Shown here: piece by piece, positions 1-5,959 of the stretch
Numbering within the stretch: the stretch's first letter is position 1
Layout of the letters: every line of letters begins with the position of its first letter
NCBI GenBank assembly: GCA_937141995.1
Contig: CAKZQX010000051.1
Coordinates: 1-10,643 of the forward strand
Length of the DNA stretch: 10,643 bases
Direction of reading: 5' to 3'
Source of the DNA: an uncultured Chloroflexaceae bacterium
GTDB taxonomy: Bacteria; Chloroflexota; Chloroflexia; Chloroflexales; Chloroflexaceae
Program-made: the position numbers and the translations under genes
The notes under the pieces: generated by a model
The model's input: the letters and a program-made list of their open reading frames with translations, nothing else
What the model was told of the DNA's origin: nothing
The model's database searches: none

Positions 1-650
1 ATCTGACCCGCCTCCGCCCGGGAGAGCAGCATCAAATCTTCAATCAGGCGCTGTAACCGCACGGACTCGCTCAACACCAGCGTAAAGGTCTCCCGATCAG
101 GGCGAATCACCCCATCGATCAACCCTTCCATGTAGCCTTCAATCGTTGAGAGCGGCGTACGCAACTCGTGGGCAACATCGGCCAGCAGCGCCATACGCCG
201 ATGCTCCGTCTGTTCCAACGTCTCGGCAAGCTGGTTGACATTGCGGCTTAACTCAGCCAGTTCATCATCCGAGCCAATCAGGGTACGTTCCCGGTAGAAT
301 CCCTGCGCCAGCCGCTGGCTGACCGTTGAAATCGCATGCAACGGCTCGACAATGCGGTGCGAAACAAAGAGGCTGACCACCACTGCCGCCACCAGGGCCG
401 CAAACGAGGCGACCAGCAGTGCCTGCTGCACCACTGCCTGAAACAACTGCAACCATGGCCCTTCCAGCACGGTATCGGGGTCCAGTTGCCCCGTCTCAGA
501 GGCAGCCGCACCCATCGTCAACGGCATATCGTAGATCAGTCCCCGGCTTGCCAGGAAATTGGCCGTTGCCAGCAAGATCACCACGGCGATCAGGAAAATC
601 ACCAGATGGGAGATAAACAGCTTCCAGCGCAGTTGATGATGCCATCTCAT
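1..650 (-). CDS. Sensor histidine kinase, partial (C-terminal catalytic domain beyond window start)
   Basis: This membrane sensor kinase would autophosphorylate on histidine and pass phosphate to the response regulator encoded just upstream. Translating the reverse strand from ATG at 650-648 gives 216 codons before the window edge. A first membrane helix (about residues 11-33) is followed by a short outside loop of about 40 residues and a second helix (about 77-96). A HAMP linker begins at about residue 97 (motif RIVEPL), and a HisKA dimerisation domain carries the H-box VAHELRTPL with phospho-acceptor His161. The HATPase_c domain is cut off by the window. The start lies 15 bases after the regulator's stop, with a weak GAGAG ribosome site, so the two genes are probably cotranscribed. 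The small outside loop suggests a signal sensed in or near the membrane (inference). The stimulus is unknown. Confidence 0.9.
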   Translation of the reverse strand, partial: MRWHHQLRWKLFISHLVIFLIAVVILLATANFLASRGLIYDMPLTMGAAASETGQLDPDTVLEGPWLQLFQAVVQQALLVASFAALVAAVVVSLFVSHRIVEPLHAISTVSQRLAQGFYRERTLIGSDDELAELSRNVNQLAETLEQTEHRRMALLADVAHELRTPLSTIEGYMEGLIDGVIRPDRETFTLVLSESVRLQRLIEDLMLLSRAEAGQ

Positions 651-665
651 CAGGCGTACTCTCGT

Positions 666-1361
666 TTACTTTCCTACGAATTTATAGCCGACGCCGCGCA
701 CGGTTTGAATCAGCGCCGCTGAGGCGGGGTCGTCCTCCAGCTTCCGGCGCAGCACACCGACATGCACATCCACGACGCGGTCAATCCCCGCAAAATCATT
801 CCCCCAGACCCGCTCCAGCAGTTCCTCGCGGGTAAAGACGCGGCCCGGATGACTTGCCAGAGCATAGAGCAGATCAAACTCACGGGGGGTCAACTCCACC
901 AGCGTCTCGCCATGCCAGACTTCGCGCCGTTCGGGATTAATCATCAACAGGTCAAACTGCAAAATGGGACGCTCAAGCGTCGGTGCCGGTCCATGCCGTT
1001 GACGCCGTAGAATGGCTTTGACCCGCGCAACCAACTCACGAGGGCTAAACGGCTTGGTGAGGTAATCGTCCGCGCCGACCGACAGGCCGATCAGTTTATC
1101 AACCTCTTCCGTCCGCGCCGTCAGCATCAACACATAGACCGTCGTATCCTGATGTAACCGCCGGCAGACCTCGACACCATCAATACCGGGCAGCATCACA
1201 TCCAGCACAACCAGATCCGGGCGCACACTCCGGGCCAGGGCCAGCGCCGAAGGTCCGTCATAGGCACGGTGAACCATAAATCCTTCGGCGATAAGATAGC
1301 TCGCCACCAGATCCACGATTGGTTCTTCATCATCTACAACGAGAATCGTCACTGATTCCAT
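666..1361 (-). CDS. OmpR/PhoB-family response regulator (winged helix)
   Basis: This is a cytoplasmic DNA-binding response regulator of 231 residues, the usual length for the OmpR family. The N-terminal receiver domain (about residues 4-118) has the acidic pair D10/D11, phospho-acceptor D54 in LVVLDVMLPG, switch residue T81 and K103 in the TKPFSP motif. The C-terminal winged-helix domain (about 130-230) has the family patterns LTPREFDLL, VWGNDF, VDVHVGVLRRKLE and the terminal RGVGYKF. It lies directly upstream of the histidine kinase gene on the same strand and forms a two-component pair with it. A sigma70-like promoter and a TGTAACT direct repeat lie in the 103-bp gap before its start, suggesting autoregulation. 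The overall pattern resembles PhoB/PhoP/ResD-type regulators, but the regulon cannot be inferred from sequence alone. Confidence 0.95.
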   Translation of the reverse strand: MESVTILVVDDEEPIVDLVASYLIAEGFMVHRAYDGPSALALARSVRPDLVVLDVMLPGIDGVEVCRRLHQDTTVYVLMLTARTEEVDKLIGLSVGADDYLTKPFSPRELVARVKAILRRQRHGPAPTLERPILQFDLLMINPERREVWHGETLVELTPREFDLLYALASHPGRVFTREELLERVWGNDFAGIDRVVDVHVGVLRRKLEDDPASAALIQTVRGVGYKFVGK

Positions 1362-1403
1362 GATGGTACCTCATACCGGCCAGGGGTACGCCTGACCATT
1401 GGT

Positions 1404-1421
1404 TGTAACTGAAGTGTAACT
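1404..1421. promoter_or_regulatory. Candidate response-regulator operator: TGTAACT-N4-TGTAACT direct repeat
   Basis: Two perfect 7-bp copies of TGTAACT start at 1404 and 1415, an 11-bp period of about one helical turn. Tandem half-sites of this spacing are typical for head-to-tail dimers of OmpR/PhoB-family regulators. The pair lies just downstream of the predicted -10 of the regulator gene and would overlap its transcription start, so negative autoregulation is the simplest reading (inference). Confidence 0.45.
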
Positions 1422-1424
1422 CCC

Positions 1425-1453
1425 ACTATACCACAGGATGAGGGCAGCGTTAA
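1425..1453 (-). promoter_or_regulatory. Predicted sigma70-type promoter of the response regulator gene
   Basis: Read on the minus strand, a -35 hexamer TTAACG (1453-1448) and a -10 hexamer TATAGT (1430-1425) are separated by exactly 17 bp. The predicted transcription start is near 1418, giving a leader of about 57 bases before the ATG at 1361. The -35 matches the consensus at 4 of 6 positions and overlaps no coding sequence. The EVE gene ends at 1465, so the two-component genes can be transcribed independently of it. Confidence 0.5.
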
Positions 1454-1464
1454 TGAAGAAGTTG

Positions 1465-1893
1465 TTACACGCCGGCCATCTGGAGCAGACGCTCCCACTG
1501 CGCGGCACTGACGGGTACAACTGAGAGACGCCCCTGGCGCACCAGGGCAAACTCGCTAAAAAAGGGATCAGCCTTAACCGCGGCCAGCGGCACTGGTTGG
1601 GGCAAACGGCGCAGCGAACGAATATCAACCACTACCAGCAGTGCGCCTTTGCGGGACTCCGGGTCATCCTGTTCAGGATCAGGATAGGGAGCGGTGGTAA
1701 TCTCGGCCAACCCGACGGCCTGGCGCTCATCACCGGTATGGTAGATCAACGCCTGATCCCCAGGCTGCATGGCACGCATCTGCTTGAGCGCCGCATTGTT
1801 CCGCACACCATCCCAGACGGTTGTGCCATCGCGCTCGAGGTCGGCGAAGCTATAGCTACCGGGTTCCGTTTTGAGCAGCCAGTAATTGGGCAT
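1465..1893 (-). CDS. EVE domain-containing protein (PUA-like fold, thymocyte nuclear protein 1 family)
   Basis: This soluble 142-residue protein is a complete single EVE domain, which normally runs to 140-150 residues. The family signature is clear: YWLLKTEP at the N-terminus, then YSFADLERDGTTVWDGVRN, then a MQPGDQALIYHTG segment, and a C-terminal AQWERLLQMAG helix. EVE domains belong to the PUA-like superfamily, and characterised members bind modified bases in DNA or RNA through an aromatic cage. Some are fused to modification-dependent restriction enzymes, but stand-alone copies like this one are widespread and mostly uncharacterised. It has its own strong promoter upstream and reads in the same direction as the two-component genes, divergently from the J-domain gene. 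The ribosome site is weak. The biological substrate is unknown. Confidence 0.92.
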   Translation of the reverse strand: MPNYWLLKTEPGSYSFADLERDGTTVWDGVRNNAALKQMRAMQPGDQALIYHTGDERQAVGLAEITTAPYPDPEQDDPESRKGALLVVVDIRSLRRLPQPVPLAAVKADPFFSEFALVRQGRLSVVPVSAAQWERLLQMAGV

Positions 1894-1916
1894 ACCGAAT
1901 CTCGCTTTGGATAGTA

Positions 1917-1932
1917 TGTAATCCTGGTTACA
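1917..1932. promoter_or_regulatory. Inverted repeat TGTAA-N6-TTACA at the EVE transcription start
   Basis: A perfect 5-bp inverted repeat (TGTAA 1917-1921, TTACA 1928-1932) covers the predicted transcription start of the EVE gene. The right arm is part of GTTACA, the reverse complement of the TGTAAC core seen in the response-regulator operator. It may be an operator, but the arms are short. Confidence 0.25.
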
Positions 1933-1934
1933 CG

Positions 1935-1963
1935 ATTGTAGCGCTATCCGGCAGGTGTGTCAA
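1935..1963 (-). promoter_or_regulatory. Strong predicted sigma70-type promoter of the EVE gene
   Basis: On the minus strand a perfect -35 TTGACA (1963-1958), a 17-bp spacer and a -10 TACAAT (1940-1935, 5 of 6) are present. The predicted start is near 1928, leaving a leader of about 35 bases before the ATG at 1893. It is the closest match to consensus in the window. Confidence 0.7.
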
Positions 1964-2035
1964 AGCATTGTCCCGCCTGCCACAAAATATCCGGCAGCCA
2001 TGCCCAATCTGATAAATTCCTGATGCAAATGCCTA

Positions 2036-2044
2036 TGCTATAAT
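2036..2044 (+). promoter_or_regulatory. Extended -10 promoter of the J-domain gene
   Basis: A perfect TATAAT (2039-2044) is preceded by TGC, forming an extended -10 element. No good -35 hexamer lies at the expected distance (2016-2021 reads ATTCCT), as is common for extended -10 promoters. The transcription start would be near 2051, just ahead of the GGAGAGGG ribosome site at 2055-2062, so the leader is short. The nrdR promoter carries the same CTATGCTATAAT string. Confidence 0.5.
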
Positions 2045-2072
2045 AGCCCCGTTTGGAGAGGGTTGTGTCGCA

Positions 2073-3581
2073 GTGACTGACGGCAGCAGCAATACGGCAG
2101 TCCTGCCCCAATGTCTGGTGCGCATGGAAGATTTCGAGCAGCTTAACTATTATGAATTACTTGGGGTACCACCCAGTGCCTCATCCGTGGAGATTAAACG
2201 CGCCTATCGTCAGCAGATCACGCGGTATCATCCCGACCGCTATGCCAACCACGCCCCTGCTGAACAGGCATACGCCGGCCGGCGCTCGCAGCGGCTCAAT
2301 GAAGCCTATCGTATCCTTAGCGATTTTCGGCAGCGGCAGATCTATGACCGCAGCCAGGATATCCGTCCAACTCGCCATGCCGGTACGAATTGGAGTAGCG
2401 AGCGCGAGATGCCCCGTCCGACAGCACCACAGCCCACGCCTGGACGCGATCAGCAGGCCGAACTCTATCAGCAGGCGCAGGCGCATCTCAAGGCCGGTCG
2501 GTATGCGCAGGCAGCTACGGCATTACGTCAACTGCAACAGATTAACCCGTTCTATCGGGATAGTGCCACGCTGCTGGCGCAGGCTGAAGCCGCCGCTCAG
2601 GGCCAGGCCGCGCCACCCGCCGCCGCGCCACCCGCCGCAACTGCCGCCGGTCCACCGCCCAACCGAAAGTTCCTGCTGTTTGGCGGGGTCGGGGTTGTCG
2701 TTTTCTTGATTGGCATCATCACAGCCGTGTTCATGTCCCGCCCGAGTCCAGCGACGATTGCCGGCAATCCCGGCAATGGCATACCGTCTACGCCGTCGGT
2801 TGCCGCAACCATGAGTGCAACCAGTGCCGCGCCAACCGGCACGGCCGCCGCAGGCGCTGCCGGGGATACCGAACGCGTGACCGCAACCCCTGTTTCGGCC
2901 ACCGGCACACCCGTCCCGGCCAGTCCCACGCTCCCGCCCGCCACCGCTACCGGCACACCCGTCCCGGCCAGTCCCACGCTCCCACCCAGTCCTACACCGC
3001 TCCCGCCGGGACCCGGCATAGCTGAAACGTTTACTCCCGGAGAACTGCTGCTGGCCTACAACTTCACCACGCCTGACGGATGGGCCCAGGTCGAAGGGTT
3101 TGGCTGGAATGTCGGCTCAAATGGCGCGGTCTATCGCATTGTTGCGCAGCCGGGGGTCGGCAACATCTGGAGCTACCGCACGGCGTTTATCGGCACAGTC
3201 ACCGATTTTAGCGTCGGCGTCGATCTGCAGACCGAAGGAGGTAGCGCCGGGTTGATGACTTATTTCGTTGACGGCAACAACTACCTGGCGCTGCTACTCA
3301 CACCCCAGGCAGGAGCATATCGCATCGAGCAGTATCTGAATGGCGTACCGACCACCCTGGCCGGCGGTGAGAGCAGCGCGATCCGGCGCGGACCCACCGC
3401 CACCAACCGGATTGTGGCCCGGATGGAAGGCGCAAATGTGGAACTTTTTATCAACGGCGAAGCGGTAGCCCAGGCAACCAGCGATCTGGCGCAAACGCAA
3501 CTCTACGGCCTGATCGCGGTTCCCGGTGAGCGTGCGGTTGTCGCAAATTTTGACAATCTGGAGATCCGCGCGCTGGAGTAG
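2073..3581 (+). CDS. Membrane-spanning J-domain protein with TPR-like segment and extracellular lectin-like domain
   Basis: This 502-residue protein would tether an Hsp70 co-chaperone J domain to the inner face of the membrane. The J domain (about 21-93) has NYYELLGV, the HPD catalytic motif at 53-55 and LNEAYRILSD. A TPR-like helical segment follows (about 128-175), then an Ala/Pro linker. One membrane helix (about 200-221) is preceded by basic residues, consistent with N-in/C-out topology. The outside part is a Thr/Pro stalk (about 225-318) with an internal repeat. A beta-rich domain (about 322-502) then ends in VANFDNLEI and resembles the concanavalin/LamG-like or DUF1080-type domains common in Chloroflexi surface proteins. 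The GTG start at 2073 is chosen because GGAGAGGG lies 10 bases upstream; ATG at 2124 (residue 18) is the alternative. The J and membrane assignments are firm; the ligand of the outer domain and any sensing role are inference. Confidence 0.88.
   Translation: MTDGSSNTAVLPQCLVRMEDFEQLNYYELLGVPPSASSVEIKRAYRQQITRYHPDRYANHAPAEQAYAGRRSQRLNEAYRILSDFRQRQIYDRSQDIRPTRHAGTNWSSEREMPRPTAPQPTPGRDQQAELYQQAQAHLKAGRYAQAATALRQLQQINPFYRDSATLLAQAEAAAQGQAAPPAAAPPAATAAGPPPNRKFLLFGGVGVVVFLIGIITAVFMSRPSPATIAGNPGNGIPSTPSVAATMSATSAAPTGTAAAGAAGDTERVTATPVSATGTPVPASPTLPPATATGTPVPASPTLPPSPTPLPPGPGIAETFTPGELLLAYNFTTPDGWAQVEGFGWNVGSNGAVYRIVAQPGVGNIWSYRTAFIGTVTDFSVGVDLQTEGGSAGLMTYFVDGNNYLALLLTPQAGAYRIEQYLNGVPTTLAGGESSAIRRGPTATNRIVARMEGANVELFINGEAVAQATSDLAQTQLYGLIAVPGERAVVANFDNLEIRALE
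2901..2983 (+). repeat. Direct repeat in the Thr/Pro stalk (35-bp copies, 48-bp period)
   Basis: Two identical 35-bp copies at 2901-2935 and 2949-2983 start 48 bp apart, so the 16-codon unit stays in frame. Each encodes the stalk unit TGTPVPASPTLPP. Perfect DNA identity, including wobble positions, points to recent duplication and possible length variation between strains. Confidence 0.85.
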
Positions 3582-3635
3582 CCCGCACGCTTCTCCGGCG
3601 GTAGATACTGCTCTGTTTCTGTCCTAATCTGCGGT

Positions 3636-3664
3636 TTGGCGCGACTCCTATGCTATGCTATAAT
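3636..3664 (+). promoter_or_regulatory. Predicted sigma70-type promoter of nrdR and the downstream run
   Basis: A -35 TTGGCG (3636-3641, 4 of 6) and a perfect -10 TATAAT (3659-3664) are 17 bp apart, and the -10 has the extended TGC. The start would be near 3671, giving a leader of about 100 bases before the nrdR ATG at 3773. No other clear promoter was found before the end of the accC-nusB segment. Confidence 0.65.
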
Positions 3665-3772
3665 TCCCTCGCCAATCGTCAGCCGTTATCTGCTCAAATC
3701 CGTGTCATGTGCAGGGTGAACCCCTTGGTTTGCCACGCAGCGGAAGAGTTAACAACCGATAGTACACATCTT

Positions 3773-4273
3773 ATGCGCTGCCCTTTTTGCCAACATCAGG
3801 ATACCGATGTGCTTGACACGCGCAAACTCAACGAAGGCGAGACGATCCGTCGCCGCCGGAAATGTCGTGTTTGTGGGCGGCGTTTTACCACGTACGAACG
3901 GGTCGAGACGGTCAGCCTGACGGTCGTGAAGAAAAATGGCGAACGTGAGCCATACGACCGCGAGAAGTTGATGCGCGGGGTACGTACCGCCTGCTATCGA
4001 CGGCCCGTCGCGGCACAGCGCCTGGAACAACTGGTTAACGATATTGAGACGGCGCTGATGGTTCACGAAGATCCTGAGATAAGTTCATCAACCATTGGCG
4101 ATATGGTCATGCAACGGCTACGCGATATAGACGAAGTTGCGTATATTCGCTTCGCCTCGGTCTATCGTTCATTTACGGACCTGGGCAAACTGCGGGAGGC
4201 GGTCGAAGAGTTGCTGGAACAGGAAGCATCCATCAATCATGGGGAGTCGGGAGCAAAACCGAATGAGTGTTGA
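3773..4273 (+). CDS. nrdR: Transcriptional repressor NrdR
   Basis: NrdR is a nucleotide-sensing repressor of ribonucleotide reductase genes. The 166-residue protein has an N-terminal zinc ribbon with cysteines C3, C6, C31 and C34 (MRCPFC and KCRVCGRRF) and then an ATP-cone domain (about residues 49-139) that binds ATP or dATP. The C-terminus is slightly longer than the common 150-160 residues. The ATG at 3773 is chosen because NrdR proteins begin at the MRCPFC-type motif. Longer in-frame starts at 3707 and 3650 exist, but the one at 3650 overlaps the predicted -10 box. No clear ribosome site precedes 3773; a GGAAGAG lies about 25 bases upstream, too far away. The gene overlaps the next one by 11 bp. 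No nrd reductase gene is in the window, so its targets lie elsewhere. Confidence 0.95.
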   Translation: MRCPFCQHQDTDVLDTRKLNEGETIRRRRKCRVCGRRFTTYERVETVSLTVVKKNGEREPYDREKLMRGVRTACYRRPVAAQRLEQLVNDIETALMVHEDPEISSSTIGDMVMQRLRDIDEVAYIRFASVYRSFTDLGKLREAVEELLEQEASINHGESGAKPNEC

Positions 4274-5204
4274 CGTCCGTGAAAAACAAAAACGTACCAG
4301 AACGGATAAGGAGATGCCAGAAGAGGAAACTCAGTCCTCCCGACCTTCAGTAGGCGCTGGTCTGCGTACCGTGTTCTCTCAGATCGAATGGCGGCATCTC
4401 CTGATTGTCGCAGCGATTACGGCCGTTGTCTGGTGGGGATTATTCTGGTCAGCGCTGTTTGTGGCCCAGAATGTAACTATTTTTATTGGTATTGTGCCGG
4501 TTATTGCCGGTTTCGCCGTCGGGCGGCGGGTGCAGCACCACCTGATGCCCCACGGCCTGCTGCTTGGTCTGATCACATTTTTGATCGGGATGATCTTTAC
4601 GCTCATCTATGCGATTCTGAGCGTAACCGGGGCCGTTCCGGTCTACGCGATGGTCTCACCCGAGGGTGTAGCTCAGGGAAATGCAACATTTCCCGATTAT
4701 TTCTCACTCTACTTCTATTTCTCAATTCTGCTGCTGCCCTTCCCGGCGTTTGCTACGGTGATTGCGGGACGGTCGGAGCAGCGCAACCGCGAGATGCGCC
4801 GCCAGGTTGAGGAGCGCGGTGGTCGGCTGGAACGCCCCAGCGCGGTGCGTACGCTGGAGGATCTACAGGGGCTCTCGCTGCCCCAGTTTGGAACCTATGT
4901 CAGTAATCTGTTTAAAAAGCATGGGTTTACGCTGGACGACTGGCATTTTCGGGATAAGGACAAGCATCTTGATCTGCTGATGTCCTATGAGGAAGAGACC
5001 TACTTGCTACGCCTCTCAGTTGCGGATAAAGTGCGAACCGGCACGGTAGAGAGTCTCTCACAGGATATGCGCCGCCGCACGATTCCCAAAGGTCTGGTTG
5101 TCACTTCCACCGAGTTTGCAACCGACGCGCAAAAATCGGCGAAGGGCCGCCGTAATATTGTTATCATAGATGGGCAAACGCTCTTTGATATAGCCGAGGG
5201 TTAA
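4263..5204 (+). CDS. Four-pass membrane protein with degenerate Mrr-like (restriction endonuclease-fold) domain
   Basis: This 313-residue protein starts at ATG 4263, nine bases after a CGGGAG site, and overlaps the nrdR stop. A charged N-terminus is followed by about four membrane helices (roughly 46-68, 72-90, 99-121 and 146-168). A basic, charged linker (170-197) leads to a cytoplasmic C-terminal domain (about 200-313). That domain follows the Mrr-catalytic layout: [17 protein letters not shown], a strand with D237 (HLDLLMSY), a strand at 247-253, then [14 protein letters not shown] and a final [12 protein letters not shown]. In active Mrr enzymes the second strand carries (E/Q)xK; here the equivalent reads RLS (250-252), so the catalytic lysine seems lost. 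The family resemblance is my reading of the motif pattern. A non-catalytic nucleic-acid-binding or structural role is inference. Confidence 0.75.
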   Translation: MSVDVREKQKRTRTDKEMPEEETQSSRPSVGAGLRTVFSQIEWRHLLIVAAITAVVWWGLFWSALFVAQNVTIFIGIVPVIAGFAVGRRVQHHLMPHGLLLGLITFLIGMIFTLIYAILSVTGAVPVYAMVSPEGVAQGNATFPDYFSLYFYFSILLLPFPAFATVIAGRSEQRNREMRRQVEERGGRLERPSAVRTLEDLQGLSLPQFGTYVSNLFKKHGFTLDDWHFRDKDKHLDLLMSYEEETYLLRLSVADKVRTGTVESLSQDMRRRTIPKGLVVTSTEFATDAQKSAKGRRNIVIIDGQTLFDIAEG

Positions 5205-5207
5205 CCT

Positions 5208-5957
5208 ATGAAGGTAGACCTGACAGGCCGCGTTGCGCTGGTAACGGGCGCGGGGCGCGGTATTGGACGCGCAATTGCCGCCACGCTGGCCGGCGCAGGC
5301 GCGCAGGTTGTCGTCAACTACCAGCAGAATGTGACTGCGGCGGAAGAGACCATCGCCGCAATTACCGCTGCCGGCGGGACGGCGCAGGCGGTGCAGGCCG
5401 ATGTCAGCCAGGGTGCCGATGTCGAACGTCTCTTTAAAACCACGTTGGAAACGTATGGTCAACTTGATATCCTGGTGAATAATGCCGGGACAACCCGGGA
5501 CATGCTGCTGCTGCGGATGAAGGAAGAAGACTTTGATGCCATTCTGCAGACAAACCTCCGCAGTGTCTATCTTTGCACCCGGGCCGCCCTGCGCCCAATG
5601 AGCAAGCGGCGCGCGGGGCGCATTATTAATATCAGCTCGGTCGTAGGAATCATGGGAAATGCGGGGCAGGCTAACTATGCCGCATCGAAAGCCGGTATTA
5701 TCGGGTTCACCAAAGCCACCGCGCGCGAAATGGCGAGTCGCGGTATCACGGTCAATGCGGTTGCCCCCGGCTTTATCGAGACCGAGTTAACCGACGCGAT
5801 GAACGATGAGATTCGCAAGAATCTGCTTGGGACAATCCCACTTGGTCGTTTTGGACAGTCGCAGGAGGTCGCCGGGTTGGTTTGTTTCCTGGCCTCCGAT
5901 GCGGCTGCCTATATCACGGGTCAGACGTTGACGATTGATGGTGGAATGGTGATGTAG
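5208..5957 (+). CDS. fabG: 3-oxoacyl-[acyl-carrier-protein] reductase (SDR family)
   Basis: FabG reduces 3-oxoacyl-ACP to 3-hydroxyacyl-ACP with NADPH in the fatty acid elongation cycle, in the cytosol. The 249-residue length is typical. The Rossmann cofactor motif TGAGRGIG is at 13-20 and the NNAG motif near 92. The catalytic tetrad appears as N116, S144, Y157 and K161 (YAASK), and the C-terminus ends with the usual GQTLTIDGGMVM. A GAGGG ribosome site lies seven bases before ATG 5208, three bases after the previous stop. Only two bases separate it from accC, and acpP is downstream, which supports assignment as the fatty-acid FabG over a generic SDR. A role in another acyl-CoA pathway cannot be excluded, since the SDR family is large. 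Confidence 0.92.
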   Translation: MKVDLTGRVALVTGAGRGIGRAIAATLAGAGAQVVVNYQQNVTAAEETIAAITAAGGTAQAVQADVSQGADVERLFKTTLETYGQLDILVNNAGTTRDMLLLRMKEEDFDAILQTNLRSVYLCTRAALRPMSKRRAGRIINISSVVGIMGNAGQANYAASKAGIIGFTKATAREMASRGITVNAVAPGFIETELTDAMNDEIRKNLLGTIPLGRFGQSQEVAGLVCFLASDAAAYITGQTLTIDGGMVM

Positions 5958-5959
5958 CA

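Noticed and set aside
1465..1893. EVE protein as part of a modification-dependent defence island
   Set aside because: No restriction, helicase or methylase gene is nearby; the neighbours are a two-component system and a J-domain protein, and stand-alone EVE proteins are common.
2901..2983. CRISPR-like repeat
   Set aside because: Only two copies, in frame within a protein stalk, with no unique spacers.
2597..3019. Minus-strand Gly/Val-rich open frame opposite the J-domain gene linker
   Set aside because: Its composition is the mirror of Pro/Ala/Thr-rich coding on the plus strand, with no start signal or family resemblance.
3650..3772. N-terminal extension of nrdR from ATG 3650 or 3707
   Set aside because: ATG 3650 precedes the predicted -10 box, NrdR proteins start at the zinc-ribbon MRCPFC-type motif, and the extra 41 or 22 residues show no recognisable feature.
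4137..4262. Upstream start at 4137 for the membrane/Mrr-like gene
   Set aside because: It would lie deep inside nrdR in another frame; ATG 4263 has a good ribosome site and a normal short overlap.
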